The notes under the pieces: generated by a model
Seen by the model: the letters and a program-made list of their open reading frames with translations, nothing else
Database searches by the model: none
What the model was told of the DNA's origin: nothing
Position numbers and translations under genes: made by a program
Assembly: GCF_000245735.1 (NCBI RefSeq)
Contig: NZ_AHTH01000048.1
Location: 1 to 64,000, forward strand
Length of the DNA stretch: 64,000 nt
DNA from: Alishewanella jeotgali KCTC 22429
Lineage (GTDB): Bacteria > Pseudomonadota > Gammaproteobacteria > Enterobacterales > Alteromonadaceae
Direction: 5' to 3'
Shown: positions 29,901-38,644 of the stretch, piece after piece
How positions within the stretch are numbered: position 1 is the stretch's first letter
Layout: every line of letters starts with the position of its first letter

Positions 29901-30487
29901 CCGGCCATCCGATCAATCGCTATCGCGACGAGCTAAAGCATTACGTGAACTGCCGGCTGGTTGAATTGCAGCCTACCAAGAAAGATCAAAGCATTCAGGT
30001 AGCTGGCCTCGTCGTGTCGGTGCGGGTGATGATTAACAAAAAAGGCCGGCGCTGGGCTATTGTGACACTGGATGATAAGTCGGCACGGCTGGATGTGCGC
30101 TTTTTCCCGGAACAGCTGGAAAGCTTTGAACATCTGCTGCAAAAAGACCGCATTTTAGTAGTAACCGGACAGGTCAGCTTTGATGATTTTAATGGTGGCC
30201 TTACAATGTCCGGCCGCGATGTCAGCGAAATTACCGCTATGCGCGAAAAATCGCTGAAATCTCTGAATATCACTGTACAATCGCAGCAGATAGACCAGAA
30301 TTATCTGCAAAAGTTACAAGACGCGCTGGCGGAGTATCGTGCCGGTACAGTACCGGTTTATCTTTGGTACCAGCGTGAGGAAGGGCAGGTTAGACTGCAG
30401 TTAGGGACAGCCTGGTGGGTGACGCCCGCCGACGCTTTGTTGCATCAGCTTAAGCAGCTGGCGACAATAGAATTGGAATTTAACTAA
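26987..30487 (+). CDS. dnaE: DNA polymerase III alpha subunit
   Basis: DnaE is the replicative polymerase. The 1166-aa protein has an N-terminal PHP domain ([13 protein letters not shown] at residues 7-19). The palm carries catalytic aspartates in [15 protein letters not shown] near residue 400 and [10 protein letters not shown] near residue 552. A finger and tandem HhH region and an OB-fold near residue 1000 follow, with a C-terminal tau-binding region. Length equals that of E. coli (1160). The start overlaps the rnhB stop (TGATG). Confidence 0.98.
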   Translation: MSEPRFIHLRVHSDFSMVDGLAKTKPIIKAAAAQGMPALALTDQMNFCGLVRFYSTAHEAGIKPIIGVDCWVLHPLFPGESSRLLLLAADNAGYQNLTQLISKAYLRGHVDGKPQLEHDWLAEHSNGIIVLSGGKDGPLGKALLKENPHSVRALVDFYQQHFPERFYLELVRTNRPDEERYLQKAVLLAEAEQLPVVATNEVVFLKPEDFAAHEIRVAIHDGFTLDDKRRPKNYSAEQYLRSSEEMAELFADLPEALENSVEIAKRCNVTIRLGEYFLPAFPTGGLSDADYLVLKSREGLEQRLLQLFPDEQVRAARRGEYDERLQIELDVINQMGFPGYFLVVMEFIQWSKDNDIPVGPGRGSGAGSLVAYALKITDLDPLEFDLLFERFLNPERVSMPDFDVDFCMDRRDEVIDHVAELYGREAVSQIITFGTMAAKAVIRDVGRVLGHPYGFVDRISKLIPPTPGMTLEQAFKEEPRLPELYDSDEEVRDLIDMARRLEGVTRNAGKHAGGVVIAPTKITDFSPLYCDEHGQNPVTQFDKNDVEYAGLVKFDFLGLRTLTILQWAVNMANARLRKEGKPLVDINSIPLQDSKSYQMLMRADTTAVFQLESRGMKDLIRRLQPDCFEDMIALVALFRPGPLQSGMVDNFIDRKRGREEISYPDATWQHESLKPILEPTYGIILYQEQVMQIAQVLSGYSLGGADLLRRAMGKKKPEEMAKQRDTFRDGAVQNGIDPELAMKIFDLVEKFAGYGFNKSHSAAYALVSYQTLWMKAHYPAEFMAAVMSADMDNTDKIVTLVDECERMQLTLIPPDVNTGQYKFTVNEQGHIVYGIGAIKGVGEGPIEAIIEARNQHGSFSDLFDFCAKVDLKRLNKRVMEKLILSGAMDRLGPPLAKGQHAGPQRAILMANLEEAMRAAEQHAKAQAVGQDDLFGLLAADTDSSSSSYKLVPLWPDEIWLDGERETLGLYLTGHPINRYRDELKHYVNCRLVELQPTKKDQSIQVAGLVVSVRVMINKKGRRWAIVTLDDKSARLDVRFFPEQLESFEHLLQKDRILVVTGQVSFDDFNGGLTMSGRDVSEITAMREKSLKSLNITVQSQQIDQNYLQKLQDALAEYRAGTVPVYLWYQREEGQVRLQLGTAWWVTPADALLHQLKQLATIELEFN

Positions 30488-30505
30488 TTTAGGTAGTGAT
30501 AGTCG

Positions 30506-31462
30506 ATGATGCTGAATTATTTAGAGTTTGAGCAACCGATTGCCGAACTGGAAGCAAAAATAGACGAATTACGCAATGTCAGTCGCAATGGCGATTATGA
30601 TCTTGGGTTAGAAGAAGAGATTAACAAACTAAAAGAAAAAAGCCTGACGCTAACCAAAAAAATCTTCTCTGAGTTAGGAGCCTGGCAAATTGCCCAGTTG
30701 GCGCGCCATCCACGCCGCCCCTATACCTTTGATTATATCGCGCATATGTTCAGCGACTTTGATGAACTCTGCGGTGACCGCGCCTTTGCTAACGACAATG
30801 CCATTGTCGGTGGTACTGCCCGCTTAGGTGAGCAGGCGGTGATGGTGATTGGCCATCAGAAAGGTCGCGATACCAAAGAGAAGATCCGCCGCAATTTTGG
30901 TATGCCCCGCCCCGAGGGTTATCGTAAAGCACTACGCTTAATGGAAATGGCCGAGCGCTTTAAGTTGCCGATTATTACCTTTATCGATACGCCGGGTGCT
31001 TATCCGGGCATTGGTGCCGAAGAGCGCGGCCAATCCGAAGCCATCGCCCGTAACCTGAAAGTGATGGCTGGCCTGAAAGTGCCGGTGATCTGTACCGTGG
31101 TCGGCGAAGGCGGCTCGGGTGGCGCTTTAGCCATTGGCGTTGGTGATAAGGTCAATATGCTGCAGTTCAGCACCTATTCGGTGATTTCACCGGAAGGCTG
31201 TGCCTCTATTCTGTGGAAGAGTGCCGAAAAAGCGCCATTGGCTGCTGATGCGATGGGCATTACTGCAGATCGTTTGAAAGAGCTGAAACTGATTGATGAA
31301 GTCATTGCCGAGCCACTGGGCGGCGCCCACCGCTCGCCGGAGCAAATGGCGGCAACGTTAAAAACAGCTCTGGTGCGCGATCTGGAAAAACTGCAAAAAT
31401 TGAGCACCAAAGAGCTGCTGGAAAAGCGTTACCAGCGACTGATGTCTTACGGTTACTGCTAA
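30506..31462 (+). CDS. accA: Acetyl-CoA carboxylase carboxyltransferase subunit alpha
   Basis: AccA, with AccD, transfers the carboxyl group from biotin to acetyl-CoA, the committed step of fatty-acid synthesis. The 318-aa protein has the N-terminal [18 protein letters not shown] helix, [19 protein letters not shown] near residue 116 and the oxyanion region [17 protein letters not shown] near residue 198. Two ATGs are adjacent. The first gives an N-terminus of standard length. Confidence 0.98.
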   Translation: MMLNYLEFEQPIAELEAKIDELRNVSRNGDYDLGLEEEINKLKEKSLTLTKKIFSELGAWQIAQLARHPRRPYTFDYIAHMFSDFDELCGDRAFANDNAIVGGTARLGEQAVMVIGHQKGRDTKEKIRRNFGMPRPEGYRKALRLMEMAERFKLPIITFIDTPGAYPGIGAEERGQSEAIARNLKVMAGLKVPVICTVVGEGGSGGALAIGVGDKVNMLQFSTYSVISPEGCASILWKSAEKAPLAADAMGITADRLKELKLIDEVIAEPLGGAHRSPEQMAATLKTALVRDLEKLQKLSTKELLEKRYQRLMSYGYC

Positions 31463-31473
31463 GGCTGAGGCCC

Positions 31474-32778
31474 TTGTCTGACCTTTCAGACTTGCAGCTG
31501 GCGCTGCAGCAACTGCTGCGGCGCTACGCTCCCCGCCAACTGACGCTGGCCTACAGCGGCGGTTTGGACTCTCAACTGTTACTGCATTTACTGGTTGCCC
31601 CCTGCCAGACTCTCGGTATTACCCTGACCGCGGTGCATATTCATCATGGCATCAGTCGCCATGCCGATGCCTGGGCTGAGTTTTGCCAACAGCAATGCCA
31701 AAAGCTGGGCGTTGACTTTAAGTTGCATCGGGTACAACTACAAGGCCGCAGCGCTCTGGAGCAGCAGGCGAGAGATGCCCGTTATCAGGTCCTCACTGAC
31801 TATGTGACTGCGCGCGATAGCGCCCTGGTGACGGCGCATCATGCCAATGATCAACTGGAAACCTTATTGCTGGCGTTAAAGCGTGGCGCTGGCCTGGCCG
31901 GCATGGCCGGTATGGCAGAAAGCCGTCCGTTCGGTAATGGACTGCTGTTACGACCCTGGCTTAACTTTTCCCGGCAGCAGCTAGAGCATGTCGCCCGGGC
32001 TTTGCAGCTGAGTTGGGTGGAAGACGAGAGTAATCAAAGTGCTGAATTTGACCGGAATTTTTTAAGGCTTGAGGTAATCCCCAAGCTTAGCGAGCGCTGG
32101 CCCGCGATTACGACTACCTGCGCCAGAACCAGTCAGCATTTGCAGCAGGCGCTTGAGTTAGCCGATTACTATACCGAACGGGCTTTAGCTGACTGTGCAA
32201 CCGCTGATTACCTCGATTTACAACAACTGGCGTTACAGCCGGCGTTGCAGCAGGACTTGCTGCTTAGAAAATGGCTGGCACGCAGCGGCCTTAACCCATC
32301 AACTCAGTGGTTAAGCACGCTGAAACAGCAAGTAATAGTAGCCAGGGAAGATGCTCAGCCTTGTTTAATGTTGGGACACTGGCAGTTGCGACGTTTTCAG
32401 CAACGTTTATATCTGCTGCCTGAGTTGCCAGTCGTGCCAAAAGACTATACGCCGTCTTTGCATTGTGGGCAGCGGCTGATTTTAGCGGCGGCCCTGGGTG
32501 AGCTGAGCTGTCAGTTACAGCCAGAGAGCGGAGCTTTGCCGGCGGCGGGAACTGCCTTTCAGTTAGCCTTTGGCAGCTTAAGCCAGACATTTAAACCGGT
32601 TAACCAACCGGGCAAGCCGTTAAAACAATGGTTTAAGTTGTGGCAGGTGCCGCCGTGGCAGCGACAGCGGATCCCGCTATTGCTGCAAGACGGGCAGATA
32701 CAGTTGGTGGCCGGTTATCAGAGTAGTGTTGCGCTGAGTGCAGCTAGCTGCTGGATCAGCTGGCAGCTGCCAGGCTAG
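31474..32778 (+). CDS. tilS: tRNA(Ile)-lysidine synthase
   Basis: TilS converts C34 of tRNA-Ile(CAU) to lysidine so that it reads AUA. The PP-loop SGGLDSQ is at residues 25-31 within LTLAYSGGLDSQLLLHLL, and HHANDQLETLLLALKRG near residue 117 is the second conserved block. C-terminal domains follow, for 434 aa in total. It starts at a TTG 11 bases after accA. Its last 23 bases overlap the convergent diguanylate cyclase gene. Confidence 0.95.
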   Translation: MSDLSDLQLALQQLLRRYAPRQLTLAYSGGLDSQLLLHLLVAPCQTLGITLTAVHIHHGISRHADAWAEFCQQQCQKLGVDFKLHRVQLQGRSALEQQARDARYQVLTDYVTARDSALVTAHHANDQLETLLLALKRGAGLAGMAGMAESRPFGNGLLLRPWLNFSRQQLEHVARALQLSWVEDESNQSAEFDRNFLRLEVIPKLSERWPAITTTCARTSQHLQQALELADYYTERALADCATADYLDLQQLALQPALQQDLLLRKWLARSGLNPSTQWLSTLKQQVIVAREDAQPCLMLGHWQLRRFQQRLYLLPELPVVPKDYTPSLHCGQRLILAAALGELSCQLQPESGALPAAGTAFQLAFGSLSQTFKPVNQPGKPLKQWFKLWQVPPWQRQRIPLLLQDGQIQLVAGYQSSVALSAASCWISWQLPG

Positions 32779-33742
32779 CGCTCACTTTGTTGATGCCGGA
32801 GCGTGGCTGGCTCAGCCCTTTTACAGTCAGCCTTTCTGCCGCTACCTTGCCTTTGCCTGTGGTTTTCGCCTGATACAGGGCTTCGTCGGCCTGATGGAAC
32901 AGATCGCGTTCCTTTTGTTCGGCAGCAAGCCATGCCAGGCCAATGCTACAGCCAACCTGATGCAGCTTTAGCAATGGATGCTGGTTGATTTTTTGTTGTA
33001 AGCGACAAGCTATCAACTCAGCATGCTCAGCGTCCTGGTCTTGTAACAGCAGCGCAAACTCATCACCACCAAAGCGGAATAAGCTATCGGTAGCGCGCAG
33101 CGTTTCACGCATACAATCGGCAACAGCCAGCAGCACCTGATCGCCGGTACTGTGACCAGAGAGATCATTTACCTGCTTAAAGTTATCCAGATCCAGTAAT
33201 AGCAGCGCAAACGGCTGTTGGTGACGCTTTGCCAATTGGATGGCTTTACTGAAACTATCGTCAAAAAACCGTCTGTTGCCAAGCCCGGTCAAGGGATCTT
33301 TCAGTGCCATTTGCTGTAGGCGGTTGACCAGCAGCGCATTGCGCAGCGCATAGAGCCATTCAGATTCCAGCAACAGTAATTGCCGTTGTACCAGTGGACT
33401 AAAAGGATGATTGCTTTGGTAGCTCAGCTGCCCCAGCAAATGTTGCTCGAGTTGCAGCTCAGTGTGATAGTGATACTGACCGGCTATTGAGCCGGCTGCG
33501 GCAAAATGCCCCTGTGCTGTTCTGAGGTTTAATACCGTGAGCGGCAGGATCCGGCTGGCATGCATGGCAAAAATATCCAGCTGTTGCTGCAGATCCAACG
33601 TAGTTTGCAACTGGCTGATCAAGCTAATGGCACCGGTATCGGCTAACTCATGTAACTGACTATCCAATGCTAAATCGGCACCGCTGAAGTTAAAACCTGC
33701 TGTATCTTGCCACATTGCTGTTTCTGCCTGAGAACCTATCAT
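32756..33742 (-). CDS. Diguanylate cyclase (GGDEF domain)
   Basis: A 328-aa protein. Residues 150-312 form a GGDEF domain with substrate-site LLDLDNFKQVND, an intact GGDEF at 225-229 and an RATD inhibitory site at 216-219, five residues upstream. It should therefore make c-di-GMP and be product-inhibited. The N-terminal 145 residues are helical with a GAF-like feel but no clear ligand motif. No membrane segment is evident. Which pathway it controls cannot be told from context. Confidence 0.9.
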   Translation of the reverse strand: MIGSQAETAMWQDTAGFNFSGADLALDSQLHELADTGAISLISQLQTTLDLQQQLDIFAMHASRILPLTVLNLRTAQGHFAAAGSIAGQYHYHTELQLEQHLLGQLSYQSNHPFSPLVQRQLLLLESEWLYALRNALLVNRLQQMALKDPLTGLGNRRFFDDSFSKAIQLAKRHQQPFALLLLDLDNFKQVNDLSGHSTGDQVLLAVADCMRETLRATDSLFRFGGDEFALLLQDQDAEHAELIACRLQQKINQHPLLKLHQVGCSIGLAWLAAEQKERDLFHQADEALYQAKTTGKGKVAAERLTVKGLSQPRSGINKVSASLAAAS

Positions 33743-33822
33743 AGGTAAGCTAAAGCAATATTTAGACCATTATTTTAAGTTATTGATATTAAGCTTTTTT
33801 AAAGGCTCGTCGGCAGTGGGCG

Positions 33823-34989
33823 TCAAGTTTTTGCCGCTGCTAAAGTCCCTGGCGCGGCTAAAAACGGCAAAATTTGGTCAAGTTGCTGCACGCCGTCCTG
33901 ATAGCCGAGTTCAATCAGACGCCTGGTGTATTTCTGTTCAAACAGCAGATAACTGACCATACTGGAATCTGAATGCTGTCTGATACCACAGGCCCGTAAC
34001 AGGGTACGGATTGCCATCGGCAGACAAAGGAAATATTCACTTGCCAGCTGATTAAAGTTTTGGCTTGGGTTTAGCAGTAAACTCTGCACCGGCTTTAGCT
34101 CAGTCGCAATCTGGTGCTGTTGCAGCAGTTCAACTGTTTTATTGATCCTTTGCATCCGCTCAATATCGGAATTCAGGGTATCGGTAAATACGGTATCCAG
34201 CAGATGACCGGCAATAGTGGCCAGATCCGGATGATGTAATTGCCGATCTGCCGATTCAGTAGGGCGCGGATCATCGACCCCGATAATCAGAATTTTGTCG
34301 GCACCTAAGTGGATCGGGGCACTCAGCGGCGCCAGTTGATTTACCGAGCCATCGCCAAAGTATTGCTGATGGATCCGCACTGAAGGAAAAATCAGCGGTA
34401 TCGCTGCCGAGGCCATCAGATGATGGATCCCCAATAGCGTGCGTTGGCCACATCTTTTCGCCCGCCGCCAGTCGGTGGCGCGGTCTGATTGAAAAAAAGT
34501 GATGGAGTCGCCGTTGTTATAGCAGGAAGCCGTTACGGCCAGGCTCGATAAATGCCCGCGCATAATATTACGGTCAATTCTTGGCAGATCCAGGATCCGC
34601 TGTAATAGCTGCTTTAAGGGACGGTTGTCCAGTAAACTAACCGGCTTTTTATTGGCATAGTCGGCCTGGAAAGCACTGTATAAATTGCGGGCCTGATGCA
34701 ACAGCAGGTGCCAGTAATCCGCATAATAAACCTGCTGAGTATGAAAGTTGCGCCAAACGGATTCAATTTTCTTTACGCCGAGATGAAAGCAGGAGGCGTA
34801 ACAACCCAGGCCCGCAACATTAAGGGCACCGGCTGAGGTGCCACACAATATTTTAAAGGGTAGCGGGCTACTGCGCGGGTAGGCGCTGGCAATAGCTTTT
34901 AATACCCCTACCTGATAAGCGGTTCTGGCTCCGCCGCCGGTAAGCAACAATGCCGTTTTACTCTCGGTTGACACTTTGGCGTCTGACAT
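33823..34989 (-). CDS. Patatin-like phospholipase
   Basis: A 388-aa lipid acyl hydrolase of the patatin family. The oxyanion loop is LLLTGGGARTAYQVGVL (residues 14-30), the nucleophile elbow GTSAG at 50-54 with S52, and the catalytic aspartate D213 in FGDGSVNQ. The frame is open to a TTG at 35067, but the ATG at 34989 follows an AAAGG and leads directly into the catalytic domain, so it is preferred. No signal peptide is visible. The substrate is unknown. Confidence 0.88.
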   Translation of the reverse strand: MSDAKVSTESKTALLLTGGGARTAYQVGVLKAIASAYPRSSPLPFKILCGTSAGALNVAGLGCYASCFHLGVKKIESVWRNFHTQQVYYADYWHLLLHQARNLYSAFQADYANKKPVSLLDNRPLKQLLQRILDLPRIDRNIMRGHLSSLAVTASCYNNGDSITFFQSDRATDWRRAKRCGQRTLLGIHHLMASAAIPLIFPSVRIHQQYFGDGSVNQLAPLSAPIHLGADKILIIGVDDPRPTESADRQLHHPDLATIAGHLLDTVFTDTLNSDIERMQRINKTVELLQQHQIATELKPVQSLLLNPSQNFNQLASEYFLCLPMAIRTLLRACGIRQHSDSSMVSYLLFEQKYTRRLIELGYQDGVQQLDQILPFLAAPGTLAAAKT

Positions 34990-35126
34990 AAAGGCCTTTA
35001 ATGATAAACGCGAAGGAACTTTTTTACGCTCCGGTGTTCTTGGTTTAATATATCGCTGATTTAGCAAGATATTGCAATTGCCACTTCGCTATTGCAAACA
35101 ATTATCTCAACTTGCGGGTAACCGTT

Positions 35127-35975
35127 ATGACAAAACAAGCGACAGCGCAATCTTTTTACTATGCGGGTCTGGCTGCGGTAGCACTGGTAATAGTGCTTGC
35201 AGTCTGGCTGTTATTTCGCGATAGCTCACCGGTAACAGAGCCAGCGCCTTTGCCACCAGTGACCCTACCTGAAATTGTTGAACCTACTCCTCTGCCTGAG
35301 CCGCCAATTACTCTCACTGAGCCAGAAGCAGGACCAGCGGTTACGGATGAACCCGAAAGTGTACAGCCGGAGCAGACGCCGCCTGCACCTTTACCACTGC
35401 TGGACGAGTCGGATACCGAGCTTGGCCAGGCGCTACTGGCACTGAACTGGAAAGCCGGTTTAGCAGGCTTATTTAATCGCGAAGAGATGATCCGTAATTT
35501 TGTGGTGACGGTGGATAATGTGGCGCAAGGGCGTTTGGTCGCCGGCCACCCGGTATTGGCAAAACCCGCCGATGGTTACAAGGTGCAGCAACTCGGCGAT
35601 GATCGTTATGTTACTGCTGCGGATAACACCTTACGCTATGAGCCTTACCTTCAGCTATTGGAAAGCGTGCCGGCCCGGCAAATCCTGGCGTTAAAACGTC
35701 GCTATCAGCCGTTATTGGACGAGGCGTTCGCCGAGTTAGGGTACCCTGATCTGACCTTTGATCAGCGCTTACGGCAGGCAATTAGCGTTTTATTAAGCAC
35801 GCCTGAGGTCAAACCCGGCGCTGAGTTAAGCCGGCCTTCGGTGATGTTTACCTATGCTGATCCGGCACTGGAAAAGCTACCGGAAGCACAAAAACAGGTG
35901 CTGCGCCTATCGCCGCAGCAACAGCAGCGCTTTAAAGCCTTATTACGCACTTATCAGCAGGCGCTGGGCAATTAG
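35127..35975 (+). CDS. DUF3014 family membrane-anchored protein
   Basis: A 282-aa protein with one N-terminal membrane anchor (residues 11-30), a proline- and glutamate-rich linker to about residue 95, and a folded domain expected in the periplasm. The domain contains LNWKAGLAGLFNREEMIRNFVVT-type sequence, characteristic of DUF3014, and RYEPYLQLLE. A TTG at 35112 is also in frame, but the ATG at 35127 is better placed. The function is unknown. Confidence 0.85.
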   Translation: MTKQATAQSFYYAGLAAVALVIVLAVWLLFRDSSPVTEPAPLPPVTLPEIVEPTPLPEPPITLTEPEAGPAVTDEPESVQPEQTPPAPLPLLDESDTELGQALLALNWKAGLAGLFNREEMIRNFVVTVDNVAQGRLVAGHPVLAKPADGYKVQQLGDDRYVTAADNTLRYEPYLQLLESVPARQILALKRRYQPLLDEAFAELGYPDLTFDQRLRQAISVLLSTPEVKPGAELSRPSVMFTYADPALEKLPEAQKQVLRLSPQQQQRFKALLRTYQQALGN

Positions 35976-36002
35976 TTGCGGCAGTATACTGTGAGCAGAG
36001 TA

Positions 36003-36029
36003 GGCCTTGCTGCTTTTCTGAGCAAGGCC
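36003..36029. repeat. 9-bp inverted repeat upstream of ffs
   Basis: Arms at 36003-36011 and 36021-36029 pair perfectly around a 9-base loop. There is no T-run on either side. It may mark the 3' end of the DUF3014 message, but this is not certain. Confidence 0.5.
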
Positions 36030-36051
36030 CTCAGCTTAAGTGTAACAGCCC

Positions 36052-36080
36052 TTGCATTGCCTCGACCATTTGCGGATAAT
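36052..36080 (+). promoter_or_regulatory. Probable promoter of ffs
   Basis: TTGCAT (36052-36057) and GATAAT (36075-36080) are separated by 17 bases and followed by the GC-rich discriminator GCGCGCC. The predicted start, near 36087, would leave a 5' leader of about 21 bases, close to the leader that RNase P removes from 4.5S RNA in E. coli. Confidence 0.7.
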
Positions 36081-36107
36081 GCGCGCCTGTCATCACGACA
36101 GTTCAAT

Positions 36108-36221
36108 GGTAGCTCCATTGGTCCTCTCGCAATACTAGTAGGCGAACCTGGTCAGGTCCGGAAGGAAGCAGCCATAGTTTATGATGTATGTGCCGGGATG
36201 TGGCTGGTGGGGCTGCCACCC
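36108..36221 (+). ncRNA. ffs: Signal recognition particle 4.5S RNA
   Basis: The Ffh-binding core GGTCAGGTCCGGAAGGAAGC, continuing into AGCC, starts near 36149 and is nearly identical to that of E. coli. The other strand of the stem, GTGCCGGGATGTGGCTGG, follows after a short loop. The terminal helix pairs 36108-36121 with 36204-36217 across 14 consecutive base pairs including G-U. I placed the 3' end by comparison with E. coli (114 nt). With Ffh this RNA targets inner-membrane proteins to the translocon. A reading frame across this region is spurious. Confidence 0.95.
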
Positions 36222-36253
36222 AAACAGCCCACTTTATACCAGGTTGTGACTTC

Positions 36254-36514
36254 TTAGGGTTGATGATCTAAAAATTCTCTCGCCCGCTTTACCGCTTCTT
36301 TTACCCGCATCATCATTTCAAAGCGTTCACTTTGCGGCAGATAAAACGCCATATCCACTTCAAAGCGAATATAACGCGGTGGCAGCAGATTTAAACTGAT
36401 ACAACAAAGATCGGCCAGATATTCGGCGTCCTTGTCTTGCTCCAGGCCTAATTCCACAATATGGTCCAGTACCAGTTTTTCATAATAGTTGTGAATATCA
36501 TCATCGAGTTTCAT
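36254..36514 (-). CDS. ComFB family protein
   Basis: An 86-aa acidic protein matching the late-competence ComFB family. The N-terminal YYEKLVLDHIVELGL helix is followed by DLCCISLNLLPPRYIRFEVDM near residues 35-55, where LNxLPPRY is the family hallmark. In Bacillus, comFB lies in the comF operon but its exact role is unclear. In gammaproteobacteria it occurs alone, as here. No competence genes flank it. Family assignment is good; function is unknown. Confidence 0.82.
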   Translation of the reverse strand: MKLDDDIHNYYEKLVLDHIVELGLEQDKDAEYLADLCCISLNLLPPRYIRFEVDMAFYLPQSERFEMMMRVKEAVKRAREFLDHQP

Positions 36515-36578
36515 AGCTAACTCCGGTCATAATGTTGTTTAAGCATAATCAGCTTGCCGGCAAAACGCCACAGAAAGA

Positions 36579-36606
36579 TTGTGTTAGGTCAGGGCCTTGT
36601 TACAAT
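36579..36606 (+). promoter_or_regulatory. Probable promoter of the tryptophan dioxygenase gene
   Basis: TTGTGT (36579-36584) and TACAAT (36601-36606) are 16 bases apart. A start near 36613 would give a leader of about 25 bases before the ATG at 36638. It would also exclude translation of the longer open frame beginning at 36554. Confidence 0.5.
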
Positions 36607-36637
36607 GCCGCGGTCAAGGTCATCAGGTAACATAAAA

Positions 36638-37735
36638 ATGCAAAAAAATACCACCCCCTGTTATTACGGCGATTATCTGCAGCTGGATAAAATCCTGACT
36701 GCTCAGGCGCCGGAAAGTGCCCGTTATGGCCAGGAAGCACATGACGAAACGCTGTTTATTATTGTGCATCAGGTGTATGAACTCTGGTTTAAGCAGATTC
36801 TGCATGAGTTAAAGGCTGTGATGGCAGTATTTGCTGAGGCAGAAGTCAAAGATCAGCAACTGACCGGCATAGTGCATAAACTAAAGCGCATTATCAGTAT
36901 TCAACAATTACTGAATCAACAAATTGCGGTACTGGAAACCATGACACCGCAGGATTTTATGGCGTTTCGCGATTATTTGGTGCCGGCCTCGGGCTTCCAG
37001 AGCATTCAGTTTAAGATGCTGGAAATTGGCCTGGGTTTAAAAAGCGAGTATCGCATCGATTTTGATAAGAACTCCTTCTATAGCCGCCTAAAACAGGCTG
37101 ACAGGGAGTTTTTACAACAGCTGGAGCAGGCGCCAAGCCTGTTTGAGCGGATTGAAAAATGGCTGGAGCGGATGCCGTTTTTACAGTTTGATGATTTCAG
37201 CTTCTGGCAGATGTATCAACAGGCTACCGAGCAAATGCTGCAGCAGGACCAGGCTATCGTTGAGCAGATTGAGCAGATTGCAGAATCTGAACGGCAACTG
37301 CAACTGGCCGAGATCGGCCGCACCCGGGAAAAGTTTGCCGCCTTACTGGATGCCGATAAATATCAGCAGTTACAGCAAGAGGGGAGTTTCCGGCTCAGCC
37401 AAAAGGCCATGCTGTCGGCACTATTTATTAAACTCTATCAGGAAGAGCCGTTGTTTAACCTGCCGTTTCAGTTATTGACTTGCTTAACGGAAATTGATGA
37501 ACAGCTGACCATCTGGCGTTATAAGCATGCGATGATGGTGCAGCGAATGCTGGGCAGTAAAATTGGCACCGGTGGTTCTTCCGGCCATGACTATTTAAAG
37601 CGAACCACCGAGAAAAACCGGATCTTTACCGATCTTTTTACCATGGCTACCTTTTTATTGCCGAAGTCGGCGTTGCCGGAATTACCGCTGAGTATTAAAC
37701 GCCAGCTAGGTTTCTATTTCGCGCCACAGCGCTGA
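36638..37735 (+). CDS. kynA: Tryptophan 2,3-dioxygenase
   Basis: KynA opens the indole ring of tryptophan to N-formylkynurenine using heme and oxygen. The 365-aa protein has YYGDYLQLDKIL at the N-terminus and HDETLFIIVHQVYELWFKQ, which carries the distal-pocket histidine. KHAMMVQRMLG, with the proximal heme-ligand histidine, is followed by the GTGGSSGHDYLK loop. The frame is open 28 codons upstream but conservation begins at the ATG at 36638. No other kynurenine-pathway gene is in the window. It overlaps the convergent deacetylase gene by 30 bases. Confidence 0.94.
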   Translation: MQKNTTPCYYGDYLQLDKILTAQAPESARYGQEAHDETLFIIVHQVYELWFKQILHELKAVMAVFAEAEVKDQQLTGIVHKLKRIISIQQLLNQQIAVLETMTPQDFMAFRDYLVPASGFQSIQFKMLEIGLGLKSEYRIDFDKNSFYSRLKQADREFLQQLEQAPSLFERIEKWLERMPFLQFDDFSFWQMYQQATEQMLQQDQAIVEQIEQIAESERQLQLAEIGRTREKFAALLDADKYQQLQQEGSFRLSQKAMLSALFIKLYQEEPLFNLPFQLLTCLTEIDEQLTIWRYKHAMMVQRMLGSKIGTGGSSGHDYLKRTTEKNRIFTDLFTMATFLLPKSALPELPLSIKRQLGFYFAPQR

Positions 37736-38644
37736 GCCCTGAACGGCAAAGGCGGCTTTAAACAACTGCAGGTGCACCTGAGTCAGCGCCTGCAGATCGC
37801 GTTGATAACCGCCACCTATCACTGCTGCGACAGGGATACCGGCGTCATGACAACGTTGCAATACCAACGTATCGCGTGCCAATACTCCGGCGGTGCTGAT
37901 ATTTAGCAGGCCCAGGTCATCCTGGCGGTGAATATCGACGCCGGCATCATAGAGCACCAGCTCCGGTTGATACCAGCGCAATAAGGTATCCAGGCTCTGG
38001 CTTACGGCTTCCAGATAAGTCTGATCGGTGCAGTCGCGCTCCAGGCCGATATCCCAGTCTGAGCGTTGCTTGCGCGCCGGGAAATTCTTTTCACAGTGTA
38101 GTGAGGCGGTAATAATGCCGCTATTATCGGCAAACAGCGCTGCGCTGCCATCGCCCTGATGTACGTCACAATCAAAAATCTGAATCGGCCCGATGCCGCG
38201 CTGTTGTAAGCTAAGGGCGGCAAAGGCCAAATCATTAAATAAGCAAAAGCCACTGCCCTCAGCATAAAAGGCATGGTGATAGCCGCCGCTTAAATGCAGT
38301 GCCAAACCATGCTCTAATGCCAGCTCAGCGCAAAGTAAGGTGCCACCCAGCGAGGTCAGTGAACGTGCAATCAGCTGTGGCGACCACGGAAAGCCAATCC
38401 GGCGCATTGCTCTGGCATCAAGGGTGCCGTGACACAGGGCGTTGACATAAGCCGGCTCATGTAAAAGCTCCAGCGCCTGCGCTTTAATAGCTTGTGGCAG
38501 ATAAAACGCGCTCTGCGGCACGCCCAGCGCGAGCAGTCGCTGATATAGGGTGCGGTATTTGCCAATCGGATAACGATGGTTTGCTGGTAGCGTCAGTTCA
38601 CTGTAGCAAGGGTGATAGACCAATGGCGGTAGCACGGCAGACAT
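37706..38644 (-). CDS. Histone deacetylase family protein (class II-like)
   Basis: A 312-aa arginase-fold deacetylase. GGYHHAF near residue 120 holds the catalytic histidine pair. DCDVHQGDG near residue 159 and YDAGVDIHRQDDLG near residue 223 hold the zinc ligands. All catalytic and metal residues appear present, so activity is expected. Bacterial relatives act on acetylated polyamines, acetoin-pathway proteins or unknown substrates, and the substrate here is unknown. It abuts priC (shared TGATG-type junction at 38644). Confidence 0.88.
   Translation of the reverse strand: MSAVLPPLVYHPCYSELTLPANHRYPIGKYRTLYQRLLALGVPQSAFYLPQAIKAQALELLHEPAYVNALCHGTLDARAMRRIGFPWSPQLIARSLTSLGGTLLCAELALEHGLALHLSGGYHHAFYAEGSGFCLFNDLAFAALSLQQRGIGPIQIFDCDVHQGDGSAALFADNSGIITASLHCEKNFPARKQRSDWDIGLERDCTDQTYLEAVSQSLDTLLRWYQPELVLYDAGVDIHRQDDLGLLNISTAGVLARDTLVLQRCHDAGIPVAAVIGGGYQRDLQALTQVHLQLFKAAFAVQGSALWREIET

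Noticed and set aside
36003-36029. A terminator for the DUF3014 gene
   Set aside because: The stem is strong but neither side has a T-run, so I recorded it only as an inverted repeat.
35976-36257. Open reading frame of 93 codons across the ffs region
   Set aside because: It covers the 4.5S RNA and its promoter, and its codons follow the RNA structure instead of a protein pattern.
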